A stretch of 64,000 nt of DNA from Thermoguttaceae bacterium (GTDB lineage Bacteria > Planctomycetota > Planctomycetia > Pirellulales > Thermoguttaceae), in the NCBI GenBank assembly GCA_028695965.1, contig JAQVHZ010000007.1, positions 1 through 64,000 on the forward strand. Direction: 5' to 3'. Position 1 is the first letter of the stretch; each line of letters opens with the position of its first letter. Both the position numbers and the translations under genes were made by a program. The notes beneath the pieces were generated by a model. It was not told the DNA's origin. It worked only from the letters and a program-made list of their open reading frames with translations, and ran no database searches. Shown one piece after another: positions 43,011-52,400 of the stretch.

Positions 43011-45800
43011 ATGAGCGCCGAGCCTACACCGATGATGAAACAGTATTTCGACGCGAAGGAAGCGTCGGAAGGGGCTCTTTTGCTCTTTCGAATGGGCGAT
43101 TTTTACGAGTTGTTCTATGAAGACGCCTATAAGGCGGGCGAAACCCTTGGAATCACCGTAACAACGCGCGATCGGAATAAGTCGGCGTCTGAGGCGGTTC
43201 CGATGGCGGGCTTTCCATGGCACCACCTTGACGCGTACCTTGCGCGTCTTGTTGCGGCGGGACATCGCGTCGCTGTTTGCGACCAGATGGAAGATCCGAA
43301 AAAGACCAAATCGTTAGTGAAGCGCGAGGTAACCCGGATTGTAACGCCGGGCACGATGATGGACGAGTCGATGCTCGATCCTCGCCAGAGCAACTATTTG
43401 GCGGCGATCTATGTTTCTGAAGAGCGAGAGTCTAAGAAAGCGAGTCGTCTTGCACGAAGGGCGGGAACGCGCGGCGCCGTTAAAGAAATTCTAGACGACG
43501 ACGAAGCTGTGACGGGCGATCGTTCGGTATCGGAGCTTTTTGAGACGACGATACCCGCTGATCGATACGTTGGTCTTGCTTGGGTCGAACTTTCGACGGG
43601 GCATTTCTGCGCTTCAACGGTAACGTTTGGCGAGCTTTTCGACCAATTAGCGCGAATTTCACCTGCAGAATGTCTCATTCAGGAAGAAATGCGCCCCTAT
43701 TTCCCCGACTGGCTCTTGGAGCGCGCGGCGCTGACTCCGCGTCAGGGTTGGATTTTTTCGAAGCAGACGGCGCTCGATACGCTGGCAAAACACTTTAAAC
43801 TTCAAACGTTTGAGGGGTTTGGGTTCGACGAAAACAGCGACGACGTTTTTGCGCTTCAAGCGGCAGGCTGCGCGCTCGAATATTTGCTCGAAACTCAAAA
43901 GCAATCGCTTGAATTTATCGATACGTTGGCGCCCTATCGTTATGGCAAGTATCTTGAAATTGACGAGTCGACGCGCCGTAGTTTAGAGATAGCGCAAACA
44001 TATCGCGACGGACGCCGCGAAGGTTCGTTCCTCGCGACAATCGATCAATGTTCTACGCCGATGGGCAGTCGTCTCTTGGCCGAATGGGTAGCGTATCCTT
44101 TGACCGATTCAAGCAGTATTGTCGCTCGTCAAAACGCGATCGAAGAAATACTAACACGCGCCGCAGAATCGGACGCCATACGCGAGCTTTTCCGAGACGT
44201 TTCCGATCTCGAGCGTATTGTGTCGCGCATTGTGCAGGAGCGCGGAACCCCTCGCGAGCTCGTCAGCATAGCTAAAACGCTTCAGTTGCTCCCTCAGTTT
44301 AAAGCGTTTCTCGATTCGTCGTCGTGTTCGTTGCTCAAAAGGCTTGGAGAACGTTTAACGCTCCAAGACGAACTTTGCGACGAACTGACGCGCGCCTTTG
44401 GAGACGAGGCGCCGTTGAACTATCGAGACGGCGGATTTGTCCAAGACGGCTATTCTGAAAAACTTGACGAGTATCGCAGATTACAGCGTGGAAGTAAAGA
44501 GTGGCTTGCTGCTTATCAGGCGCGCGAGGTCGAGCGGACAGGCGTCCCTAATTTGCGCGTAGGCTTTACGAGCGTATTTGGCTATTATATTGAAATTACT
44601 CGTTCTCAAATTGACAAAGTTCCCGACGACTACACGCGCAAGCAGACGCTGAAGAACGTTGAACGGTATATAACTCCCGAATTGAAAGATTACGAAGAGA
44701 AGGCGTTGGCCGCGCAAGAATTGGCGCTTGAGCAGGAAATGGAGATCTTTGCTCATCTCCAGCGCAGCGTGGCGAAAGTCCGCGCCGATATCCAACGCGC
44801 AGCGAGCGTACTCGCGCATCTTGACGTACTCGCGGGGCTTGCCGCGTTGGCGTCAACACGAAACTATTGTCGGCCGACGATCGTTGAAGAACCGGTGTTG
44901 TCGATTATAGAAGGACGGCATCCTTCGCTTGACGCCAATTGCTCTGACGGCGAATTTGTTCCAAACGACTCGGTTTGCAACGCAGACGAGGGATATGTCC
45001 ATCTCATAACCGGTCCTAATATGTCGGGTAAGAGCACGTTCATACGACAAACGGCGCTTCTTGTGTTAATGGCTCAAATTGGTTCGTACATTCCGGCCAG
45101 TAAAGCGACGATCGGATTGGCTGATCGAATCTTTGCACGGGTCGGCGCGTCTGACGAATTGACGCGCGGACAATCGACGTTCATGGTTGAAATGGTTGAG
45201 ACGGCTCGTATTTTAAACAATGCGACTCCGAAAAGCCTCGTCATTCTTGACGAAATTGGACGCGGAACAAGCACGTACGACGGCATTTCGCTCGCTTGGG
45301 CGATCGTTGAGTATATTTCAAGCAAACTCAAGTGTCGGACGTTCTTTGCGACGCATTATCATGAATTGACCGACTTAGATTCCGTCTGCGAGGGCGTTAA
45401 CAATCTCAACGTCGCCGTCCGCGAATGGCGCGACGATATAGCGTTTCTTCATAAGATAATGCCCGGCGCGGCAGACAAGAGCTATGGTATTCATGTCGCG
45501 CGATTGGCGGGCGTTCCGAAAGAGGTCGTGGACCGTGCCAAGGAGATTCTTGTTGGTCTTGAAGCGGCGCAGGTGACGGCGGCGACCGACGTTACGCGCA
45601 AAGCGCTTCGAGAGCTTTCCGATAAGTCTAAGAAGAAAACGGACGCGCCCGTGCAGTTTTCGCTTTTTGGTCCGGAAGACCATCCGGTCGTCGACGAACT
45701 GCGCAAATTAGATCTTGATTCTTTAACGCCGATGGACGCGCTTCTTATGATCGAGCGTTGGAAGACTTATCTGACAACTTCCGAACCGCCCAAACGCTGA
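43011..45800 (+). CDS. mutS: DNA mismatch repair protein MutS
   Basis: Recognises base mismatches and small loops and recruits MutL. The N-terminal mismatch-reading domain has the FxE motif in LLLFRMGDFYELFYED at about residues 24-39. The ATPase domain has TGPNMSGKSTFIRQ (Walker A, about residues 665-678), DELTRGQSTFMVEM, the Walker B LVILDEIGRGTSTYDGI and TFFATHYHELTDL (the signature loop and His switch). At 929 residues it is somewhat longer than E. coli MutS (853). A charged insertion, RAGTRGAVKEILDDDEAVTG, between the first two domains is part of the difference. The ATG at 43011 is used in place of the TTG at 43008. Transcribed alone, with a shared terminator at 45825. MutL is not in the window. 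Confidence 0.97.
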   Translation: MSAEPTPMMKQYFDAKEASEGALLLFRMGDFYELFYEDAYKAGETLGITVTTRDRNKSASEAVPMAGFPWHHLDAYLARLVAAGHRVAVCDQMEDPKKTKSLVKREVTRIVTPGTMMDESMLDPRQSNYLAAIYVSEERESKKASRLARRAGTRGAVKEILDDDEAVTGDRSVSELFETTIPADRYVGLAWVELSTGHFCASTVTFGELFDQLARISPAECLIQEEMRPYFPDWLLERAALTPRQGWIFSKQTALDTLAKHFKLQTFEGFGFDENSDDVFALQAAGCALEYLLETQKQSLEFIDTLAPYRYGKYLEIDESTRRSLEIAQTYRDGRREGSFLATIDQCSTPMGSRLLAEWVAYPLTDSSSIVARQNAIEEILTRAAESDAIRELFRDVSDLERIVSRIVQERGTPRELVSIAKTLQLLPQFKAFLDSSSCSLLKRLGERLTLQDELCDELTRAFGDEAPLNYRDGGFVQDGYSEKLDEYRRLQRGSKEWLAAYQAREVERTGVPNLRVGFTSVFGYYIEITRSQIDKVPDDYTRKQTLKNVERYITPELKDYEEKALAAQELALEQEMEIFAHLQRSVAKVRADIQRAASVLAHLDVLAGLAALASTRNYCRPTIVEEPVLSIIEGRHPSLDANCSDGEFVPNDSVCNADEGYVHLITGPNMSGKSTFIRQTALLVLMAQIGSYIPASKATIGLADRIFARVGASDELTRGQSTFMVEMVETARILNNATPKSLVILDEIGRGTSTYDGISLAWAIVEYISSKLKCRTFFATHYHELTDLDSVCEGVNNLNVAVREWRDDIAFLHKIMPGAADKSYGIHVARLAGVPKEVVDRAKEILVGLEAAQVTAATDVTRKALRELSDKSKKKTDAPVQFSLFGPEDHPVVDELRKLDLDSLTPMDALLMIERWKTYLTTSEPPKR

Positions 45801-45824
45801 CCGATTGGAAAGAAAGGCAAGTCA

Positions 45825-45872
45825 TAAAAAAGCCCTCGACGAAACGTTCTGCTTTCATCGAGGGCTTTTTTG
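45825..45872. terminator. Bidirectional intrinsic terminator between mutS and a convergent gene
   Basis: AAAAAAGCCCTCGA(c)GAAA pairs with TTTC(a)TCGAGGGCTTTTTT, giving T-runs on both strands. Confidence 0.9.
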
Positions 45873-45886
45873 CTCGCGTTGGCGCA

Positions 45887-47284
45887 TCATTGGAGCTTTT
45901 TCAAGAGCGCTTCGGCTTCTGTACGTTTGGCAAAAGGCGGCTGTGTGCTGAGCGCGACCTCAAGGAAGTTCTTCGCTTGTTCCGTTTGACCTTTGTCATT
46001 CAGGACGACGGCGAAATAATAAGCGGACGCCGCGTTAATCTGACCGTCGGCGGTCGACTGTTGAAGGACTTGGATCGCTTCGTCAGGCTGGCCCGCGCGG
46101 TAGAGGACCCAGCCGAGCGTCGCGAGGAAATCACGATTGTTTTGTTGTTTTTGGACGTTTCCAGCGGCATATTGGACGGCGCGTTTGTTCTTTTCTTCGT
46201 CGCCTTGTTCGCACAGGGCGAGCGCGAGACCGTTGGAGGCGTCGGTATCGAGCGGACTTTGTTGGACCGCTTCTTGGAACGCCGCTTCGGCGCGTCTATA
46301 GTCGGACCGGAATAGGGCGACTCTTCCGTAGGTCTTCAACACTTCGACGCTTTTGTCTTCTTGATAGAGTTGCTGAACGAGCTTCCACGCGGCGTCGAGA
46401 TCATTTTCTGCGAGCGCGTTGTTAATCGAGAGGAGCAGGACGGGCGTCGATTTCGGATTGGCTTTGAGCGCGGCGTCTAAGCTTTGCTTGGCGCTTTGCA
46501 AATCGCCCCTTGCGGCGTACATCTGGGACATGGCGGCGTCGGCGGGCAGACCTTTGCCATCGGAAAGTTTGTCGGCGCGCAGGAACATTTCACGCGCTTT
46601 TGCGTCTTGGTTCTGTTGAAACAATGCGTTAGCGATTGCACGGTCGAGTTCGGCAGTTTCGCCCTCGGCTTTGATTTTAGCCAGAAGGGCCGCCTGAACG
46701 TCTGGCCAGCGTTGACGCGCGTTTGAATAGGCGATTTTCAAGGTCAGCGCCATAGCTTCCATTGATTTTTTACGCTGCGCATTGGCGTTATATTTCTCCA
46801 GAAGCTCAGAACCTTTCAGCGTTAAAAGTTCTGCGGCGGTCAATCCACCTTCGCGCAGCGAGATTTCTGCAAGAGCGAGATAGGCTTCCGGATCGTTAGG
46901 ATCTTCTTCTGTCGCCATTTCAAGCATGATTCTTGCGGCGCGCATATTGTTGAGCTGGGCAAACCAGAACGCCAAGATAAGTCTTGGAGGACGCGCCGCA
47001 GGATTGCCGCTTGCCAGTTGACGCAATGAATCAAGCGCTCCTTGGAGGTCTTGCTTATTGAACAGCTCGAGCGCTTCTTGGTATTTTGCGTTTTCAGCGG
47101 ACGTCAATTCAAGCGCGGCTGTTCCTTGTTGAGTTGGATCCGTCACGGGGGATCGAGCTTGTACGGCGGTAGATTGCACAGGCGTCTGGGCGTAAATTGG
47201 AGCTGTCTGCGTCGTCAGAATTGCAAGCGACGCAAGAAATGAGGCAGTAACAGCAAACGCATGGAGGGGATGAAACATATTCAT
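45887..47284 (-). CDS. Exported TPR-repeat protein
   Basis: A 465-residue protein with an N-terminal signal peptide (about residues 1-33, SFLASLAILTTQTAPIYAQT). The mature part is a run of at least six TPRs, for example QEALELFNKQDLQGALDSLR at about residues 67-86, RAARIMLEMATEEDPNDPEA, YAARGDLQSAKQSLDAALKA, RAEAAFQEAVQQSPLDTDAS and GWVLYRAGQPDEAIQVLQQS. Such periplasmic TPR proteins act as assembly scaffolds; the partner is unknown. The ATG at 47284 is preferred to 47293 because AGGAG lies about 11 bases before it and only two before the other. It is separated from ispH by a hairpin terminator. Confidence 0.85.
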   Translation of the reverse strand: MNMFHPLHAFAVTASFLASLAILTTQTAPIYAQTPVQSTAVQARSPVTDPTQQGTAALELTSAENAKYQEALELFNKQDLQGALDSLRQLASGNPAARPPRLILAFWFAQLNNMRAARIMLEMATEEDPNDPEAYLALAEISLREGGLTAAELLTLKGSELLEKYNANAQRKKSMEAMALTLKIAYSNARQRWPDVQAALLAKIKAEGETAELDRAIANALFQQNQDAKAREMFLRADKLSDGKGLPADAAMSQMYAARGDLQSAKQSLDAALKANPKSTPVLLLSINNALAENDLDAAWKLVQQLYQEDKSVEVLKTYGRVALFRSDYRRAEAAFQEAVQQSPLDTDASNGLALALCEQGDEEKNKRAVQYAAGNVQKQQNNRDFLATLGWVLYRAGQPDEAIQVLQQSTADGQINAASAYYFAVVLNDKGQTEQAKNFLEVALSTQPPFAKRTEAEALLKKLQ

Positions 47285-47442
47285 GCTCGACATTCTCCTT
47301 ATTTACGCGCCGCGATTGTTCTTATAAAATTGCGGCGATAGGCTCTTGAAGTGGTAAACGCTGAATTATAAACGTCTAGGGAGAGGGAAAGTATAATCGG
47401 AATGAAGCTGGACGTCCAGACGGATTTTTTAAGAAGAGAGAA

Positions 47443-47475
47443 GCTTGCAAGGGCGCCGAAACGCCGCTCACAAGC
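47443..47475 (-). terminator. Probable terminator after ispH
   Basis: Minus-strand reading: GCTTG(tgagc)GGCG pairs with CGCC(cttg)CAAGC, followed by TTCTCTCTTCTT. The stem is imperfect and the T-run mixed. Confidence 0.55.
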
Positions 47476-47487
47476 GAAAAAGAAAGT

Positions 47488-48336
47488 TTAGACGTCGCGT
47501 AGAAATTGCGCGCACGCCTGTACGACGCTTTCTGGCGCGCTGGCGCCTGCGGTGAGGAGGACAGTCGAATCGGGAGTCAGCTTGCTCCACGGAATATCTT
47601 CGACTCCGTTAACGAGATACGCAGGTACGTTTTCTTCTCGTGCAACCTCGACGAGGCGTTTAGAATTGGAACTATTCGAACTTCCTACAACGAGAACAAC
47701 GTCTGCCTTTGGAGCAAGCTTACGCACGGCTTCTTGTCGTTTCTGAGTGGCGTCGCATAGGCCTTCGTGTTTAGGAGCGCGCAAATTCGGAAATTTTTTA
47801 TGCAGCGCTTCTACAATTTTTTCAGCTTCAGTTACGGAAAGCGTCGTCTGCATAAGGTAAGTCAGCTTTTCCGTGTCGGAAAACTCAAGCGTTTCGACGT
47901 CGTCTACGCTTGAAATCAAGACGGTCGAGTCAGGCGCTTCTCCTAACGTGCCAATAACTTCATCGTGTCCTCGTTTACCGATGAAAATAATTGTGTATCC
48001 CTCTGCGGCGTAGTCTCGCACCTGCGAATGAATGTTATGAACAAGCGGACAGGTAGCGTCGATAGTTCGTATCTTTCTTTCCGCCGCCTGCTTTCTCAGC
48101 GCTGGTGAAACCCCGTGTGCAGAGAAGAGCAGAATCGCGCCGTCGGGGACGTTGTCAAGCGAATCGACAAAGACGACGCCTTGCCGTCTGAATTTACCGA
48201 CAACCCAAGCGTTGTGTACGATCTCGTGATAGACATAGACCGTTTCTTCCGTGCTTTTAACGACGTTTTCGAGGATATTTATCGCTCTATTGACGCCGGA
48301 ACAAAACCCGCGAGGTTCGGCTAGTATCACTTTCAT
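47488..48336 (-). CDS. ispH: 4-hydroxy-3-methylbut-2-enyl diphosphate reductase
   Basis: Last enzyme of the MEP pathway; it makes IPP and DMAPP from HMBPP with an Fe-S cluster. Cluster cysteines are in EPRGFCSGVNRAI (residue 12), TIDATCPLVHNIH (about 95) and GLCDATQKRQ (about 194). Substrate-binding His are in YHEIVHN and LLFSAHGVSP, and SSNSSNSKRLVEV near residue 223 binds the diphosphate. At 282 residues the length is normal. AAGGAA lies six bases before the ATG. It lies 51 nt after hisS on the same strand and may be co-transcribed with it. Confidence 0.96.
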   Translation of the reverse strand: MKVILAEPRGFCSGVNRAINILENVVKSTEETVYVYHEIVHNAWVVGKFRRQGVVFVDSLDNVPDGAILLFSAHGVSPALRKQAAERKIRTIDATCPLVHNIHSQVRDYAAEGYTIIFIGKRGHDEVIGTLGEAPDSTVLISSVDDVETLEFSDTEKLTYLMQTTLSVTEAEKIVEALHKKFPNLRAPKHEGLCDATQKRQEAVRKLAPKADVVLVVGSSNSSNSKRLVEVAREENVPAYLVNGVEDIPWSKLTPDSTVLLTAGASAPESVVQACAQFLRDV

Positions 48337-48387
48337 AACGGGTTCCTTTCTTTTGACGGCTTGAGGTTAAGAACGTACGTTCCCTGC

Positions 48388-49758
48388 TCAAGACAGCGCC
48401 GCGGCGATCACGTTGACAAGAGCGTCCGGGTCAAGAGAAACCTCCTGACTTCCTCCGGAGCGCAGGTCTTTGAGGCTAGCGACGTTGCGTTCCACCTCGT
48501 CCAAACCGACGATTATGGCGAATTTAAATCCTTTTTTATCTGCGTACTTGAGCTGTTGACCGAGTTTTTTAGGTTCCGGATAGAGTTCGACGCCGACGCC
48601 GCGCTTGCGCAGCTGGGAAGCAATTTCGCAGTATTTTACTGAAAGTCCGGCGTCAAACAATGGAATGAAGACGTCGACAGTCGAGGAGGTCCTTTCGATC
48701 ATGTTAAGTTCTTCCAGACCGGCAAACAGACGGTCTAAACCGAGCGAGGCGCCGATTCCAGGAAGCTTTTGCTTGGTATAAAGTTCTGCAAGGTTGTCGT
48801 ACCGTCCGCCGCTGCAGACGCTGCCGAGTTGTGGAAATTCGTTGAGGAAGGTTTCGAAAATTGTCCCCGTGTAGTAGTCAAGCCCACGCGCGATGGAAAC
48901 GTCGATTACGAAACGTTCTGCTGGAACGCCTGCAGCTTTAGTGAATTCGAGTATTTGTCGAAGTTCGGCGACGCCTACGAGGCCAAGTTCGTTTCCTTCA
49001 AGCAATTGTTCAAGTCTTTGCAGGATTTCTCCGTTCGATCCTTCTGCCGAAGCAACGTCCAGAATCATTCGCGCTTGTTCTTCGGAAGCGTCGGCAGTTT
49101 GCGCCATTTCGTCTACAACCGCGTCGACTCCAGCTTTTGCGAGCTTATCTAAGGCGCGGAGAACCGGAACCGCCTTATCGGCAAGACCTATTTTATCGAG
49201 AGCGCCGTTCAAGATCTTTCGGCTGTTCATATGGATCGTGAACTTTGTGAAAGAATCTTCGGAGCGCAGGTCGACGCGTTCAAGAACGTCGTTGATGACG
49301 AGCGCCGTTTCGACGTCGGACATGACGCTTGTCGTGCCGATCGTGTCGAAGTCGCATTGCATGAATTCTCGGTAACGCCCCGCCTGGGTGTTTTCGCCGC
49401 GCCAAACCTTCGCGAGGTGATAGCGTTTAAAAGGGGTTCCAAGCTCCCCGATGTGTTGTGCGGAGAATCTCGCGAACGGAACGGTAAGATCGAACCTCAT
49501 GGCGACCTCGCGACCGCCAGGATCTTGGAACCGATAAAGCTGCTTGTCAGTTTCGTCGCTGCCTTTCCCCATGAGGATTTCAAGGTATTCTAAAACGGGC
49601 GTGTCGATAGGGCAGAAACCGTAGCTTCGATACACTTTGGTAACGCGGTCGATCAAGCGTTCTCTCGGGATCATTGCTTCCGGCAGGAAATCGCGGAAAC
49701 CTTTCAGCGTGCGAGGTTCGATGAGTTTCTTTTTCGGTTGGGGTTCAGAAGTCGACAC
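48388..49758 (-). CDS. hisS: Histidyl-tRNA synthetase
   Basis: Class II aminoacyl-tRNA synthetase for histidine. Signatures: TLKGFRDFLPEAMIPRERLI at the N-terminus, the motif 2 region KRYHLAKVWRGENTQAGRYR with EFMQCDFDTIGT at about residues 116-148, the histidine-specific VIDVSIARGLDYYTGTIFE at about 282-300, and the motif 3 GIGASLGLDRLFAGLEEL. A C-terminal anticodon-binding domain covers the last 95 residues. At 456 it is normal length. The start codon appears to be GTG (49758) with AAGGA about ten bases upstream. Confidence 0.96.
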   Translation of the reverse strand: MSTSEPQPKKKLIEPRTLKGFRDFLPEAMIPRERLIDRVTKVYRSYGFCPIDTPVLEYLEILMGKGSDETDKQLYRFQDPGGREVAMRFDLTVPFARFSAQHIGELGTPFKRYHLAKVWRGENTQAGRYREFMQCDFDTIGTTSVMSDVETALVINDVLERVDLRSEDSFTKFTIHMNSRKILNGALDKIGLADKAVPVLRALDKLAKAGVDAVVDEMAQTADASEEQARMILDVASAEGSNGEILQRLEQLLEGNELGLVGVAELRQILEFTKAAGVPAERFVIDVSIARGLDYYTGTIFETFLNEFPQLGSVCSGGRYDNLAELYTKQKLPGIGASLGLDRLFAGLEELNMIERTSSTVDVFIPLFDAGLSVKYCEIASQLRKRGVGVELYPEPKKLGQQLKYADKKGFKFAIIVGLDEVERNVASLKDLRSGGSQEVSLDPDALVNVIAAALS

Positions 49759-49799
49759 TTTTGAAAAATCCTTTATAAGGAACGGAGTTGTGTTATAAC

Positions 49800-49842
49800 T
49801 AAAAAGCCGCCGCCTCGACGCTGTTGCGCCAAAACGACGGCC
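49800..49842 (-). terminator. Intrinsic terminator between the aldolase-like gene and hisS
   Basis: Minus-strand reading: GCCGTCG pairs with CGGCGGC (one G.U pair), followed by TTTTTAG. Confidence 0.65.
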
Positions 49843-49867
49843 TGATACTATGTATTAGACGCTGTTG

Positions 49868-50851
49868 TCAGTTTTGCTTAGCTTCTTCTACGAGTTTATC
49901 GAACAGAAGCGTATATTTATCGCGAGTCTCCGCCGATTTGCGATGCGCAATAGCCGCTCTTGGATGAACGTTGTTTTGCGCAGTAAGCATATACTCGTGA
50001 TAGGGACCCCATTCGATTTCCTGTTGGAGTGGAACGAATTCTTTTTCTAAACACTCGAACAAGGGGCGCAGTCGGTAATTGTCCGGATTAACGACGGCCA
50101 GAAGCAATTCGCTCGGGCAGTTGCCGGCGCCGCGCCCTAAGCCGCCGAGAGAAGCGTCGAGCCGCGTGGCGCCAAATTGCGCGGCAATGACCGTGTTTGC
50201 AAAAGCAAGCTGCATATTGTTATGCGCATGCATTCCAACCTCTTTGCCGACCGCTTCTGCATAGGACACGTATTTCTTCGTGAGGTATTCCGTTTGCAAC
50301 GGCGTCAAGGAGCCGAAGGAATCGACGATGACAATGACCTCGGCAGGCGTTTTGCAAATTCGTTCAAGAATGCTGTCAAGCTTCTTCTCTTCGACGACGG
50401 TAACCGCCATTAAGTTAGCGCTGACTTCATAGCCTTTATTGTAGGCGTCTTCGATCATTTCGATAGCTTCGTCGAGCTGATAATCGTAGAAAGCGACGCG
50501 AACGAGGCTGAGCGGACTTTGGCTTTTGGGCAAAACGGAGGTCTTCCAATCGGATTTTCCCGCGTCAATCATGCATGCAAGTTTGGTCGCAGCGTCGGAA
50601 TTATCGCCTACGACAGCGCGCATATCTTGTTCGTCGCAGTATTTCCATACGCCGTTTGAGTCGCGCGAGAAAACATGATCGGAATTTTTGTATCCAATTT
50701 CCATATAGTCAACGCCGGCTGCCACGTTTGCTTCGTAGACCGCTTTGACAAATTCAACGCTAAAGTAGTGATCGTTGACGAGCCCTCCGTCTCGGATTGT
50801 ACAGTCGAGCGTTTTAATTTTCGGCTCGTTGATACCCCAGATTGAACTCAT
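49868..50851 (-). CDS. HMG-CoA lyase/hydroxy-oxovalerate aldolase-like TIM-barrel protein
   Basis: Divalent-metal-dependent carbon-carbon lyase or aldolase fold of the pyruvate carboxylase/HMGL-like group. Signatures are LDCTIRDGGLVND at residues about 15-27 (metal Asp and catalytic Arg), YMEIGYKNSDHVF, VIVIVDSFGSLTPLQTEYL, and VGMHAHNNMQLAFANTVIAA with the two metal His at about 208-210. The late Gly-rich loop GGLGRGAGNCPSELLL completes the barrel. Members of this kind act on 4-hydroxy-2-oxo acids, but the substrate here is not fixed by the sequence and there is no partner dehydrogenase. AAGG lies seven bases before the ATG. A terminator separates it from hisS. Confidence 0.85.
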   Translation of the reverse strand: MSSIWGINEPKIKTLDCTIRDGGLVNDHYFSVEFVKAVYEANVAAGVDYMEIGYKNSDHVFSRDSNGVWKYCDEQDMRAVVGDNSDAATKLACMIDAGKSDWKTSVLPKSQSPLSLVRVAFYDYQLDEAIEMIEDAYNKGYEVSANLMAVTVVEEKKLDSILERICKTPAEVIVIVDSFGSLTPLQTEYLTKKYVSYAEAVGKEVGMHAHNNMQLAFANTVIAAQFGATRLDASLGGLGRGAGNCPSELLLAVVNPDNYRLRPLFECLEKEFVPLQQEIEWGPYHEYMLTAQNNVHPRAAIAHRKSAETRDKYTLLFDKLVEEAKQN

Positions 50852-51161
50852 TGTTACGCCTTTTCAAGGAAGGAATGGACCGCTCCGTTTGCTATGAGAG
50901 CGGCGTTTGGCAGGAAACTCGCGCGCCTTTTGACAGCGCTGCGTTTTTCGTCAGCGTTACTCATAAGGACGTCTTTTTGCAAAAAGACGCACAACCAATT
51001 TACTATCTAGCTGTCGAGGCGTCAAGGATTATTAAATATTTCACGTAAAAATGTTCGCGATATTGCCGACGATGGTATCAATATTGCGTCTTGGAGAAAT
51101 TGAATTATAATCGACCCATTAATTTTTGAATCGATAAAGGTCAATGCGTTGGGAGCGATTT
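50852..51161. other. Divergent intergenic region between the aldolase-like gene and dus
   Basis: About 310 bases without a supported gene. It holds the dus promoter (51084-51111) and a palindrome-like GACGTCTTTTTGCAAAAAGACG near 50969-50990. The 68-aa track ORF at 50842 has no ribosome-binding site. Confidence 0.5.
51084..51111 (+). promoter_or_regulatory. dus promoter
   Basis: TTGCGT (51084-51089), 16-base spacer, TATAAT (51106-51111). The start point is near 51118, about 44 nt before the ATG. Confidence 0.65.
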
Positions 51162-52175
51162 ATGAAGACTTCTATGAAGATAGGCGATTTAGCTGTGTCG
51201 CCCCCGGTGTTGTCCGCGCCAATGGCGGGCTATACCAACTATGCCTATCGTGAATTGCTTCGTCGACTTGGAGGCGTGGGGCTGATAACGACGGAAATGG
51301 TCAGCGCGCGCGCTTTTGTGTGTATGGGCGCGCGCGGAGCGGGAGAACCGGAACGTCTTTGGGGCGTGCAAGAAGAACCGCGACCCCTTGCCGTTCAGAT
51401 TTGGGACAATTGTCCAGAAACGCTTGAAGAACTCGCTGGAAAACTTGCGCATGAATTTAAGGCGAGCGTTGTCGACTTGAATTTCGGTTGTCCTGCGCCC
51501 GCAATAGCCAAGCGTTCAGCGAGCGGTTCGTATCTTTTGCAGTATCCGGAAAAAGTTGGCGAGCTGGTCGGTCGTGTCGCCAAGGCGTCTTATCCAACTC
51601 CGACGACAGCCAAAATCCGACTAGGCTTGACTGCTGACACAATTAATGCTGTAGACGTCGCTCAGGCGGTAGAAGATGCAGGGGGAGCGGCCCTTACGGT
51701 CCACGGTCGAACTGCGCGGCAGATGTATACGGGGGCCGCTGACTGGGACGAGATTGCAAAAGTCAAATCGGCGCTGCGCTTCATTCCTCTAATAGGGAAC
51801 GGCGATATCAAGACGGCGGAACAGGCAGTCGAACGGCTGCAGAAATATCCCGTCGACGGAATTATGATCGGCCGCGCTGGACTTGATCGTCCATGGATTT
51901 TCCGCGAGACGGCGCAGCTTCTTCGCGGCGAGACGCCGGATCCAGAACCAACTCTCCTTGAACAGCGTGAATTATTGCTTGACCATTTTCAGCTTGTGCT
52001 TGATCGTTTTGGGACAGAGCTTGGCGTAACGCTCATGCGTCGCTTTGGAGTTCACTATTCCAAGGGGCGACCGGGGGGACGCAACTTTCGAGATAAAATC
52101 AGCCGCGTTTCCTCGAAACAAGAGTTTTTGGACGTAGTTGCTAGGGAATTCGTCGTCGAACCTCCTGAACGATGA
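51162..52175 (+). CDS. dus: tRNA-dihydrouridine synthase
   Basis: FMN- and NADPH-dependent enzyme that reduces uridines in tRNA D-loops. Signatures: SAPMAGYTNYAYRELLRRLG at about residues 14-33 (FMN site), the catalytic Cys in VVDLNFGCPAPAIAKRSASG, AKIRLG, LTVHGRTARQMYTGAADWD and GIMIGRAGLDRPWIFRE. The C-terminal helical domain is present (LMRRFGVHYSKGRPGGRNFR). The ATG at 51162 has GGGAG six bases upstream; the track start at 51144 overlaps that site. It is monocistronic or paired with fabH; no terminator was seen in the 225 nt that follow. Confidence 0.95.
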   Translation: MKTSMKIGDLAVSPPVLSAPMAGYTNYAYRELLRRLGGVGLITTEMVSARAFVCMGARGAGEPERLWGVQEEPRPLAVQIWDNCPETLEELAGKLAHEFKASVVDLNFGCPAPAIAKRSASGSYLLQYPEKVGELVGRVAKASYPTPTTAKIRLGLTADTINAVDVAQAVEDAGGAALTVHGRTARQMYTGAADWDEIAKVKSALRFIPLIGNGDIKTAEQAVERLQKYPVDGIMIGRAGLDRPWIFRETAQLLRGETPDPEPTLLEQRELLLDHFQLVLDRFGTELGVTLMRRFGVHYSKGRPGGRNFRDKISRVSSKQEFLDVVAREFVVEPPER

Positions 52176-52400
52176 TTTAATCTACATATTTTTCCGAAAC
52201 GATACAATTGGGGTTGACACGACGTCCATTAATCCCTACAGTAACCCTCAAAGTGGGCGTTTTCTACGCAAATGAGCGTATGGAGATCGCCGTATGGTCG
52301 CGCTCGTTTTTGTCAGTTCGAATGGAGAGCAGAACGGATTGGCGAGGACACGTCTGGGCTCGACGCTCCTTAGACTCAACAAATTGGCTGCAACTACGTC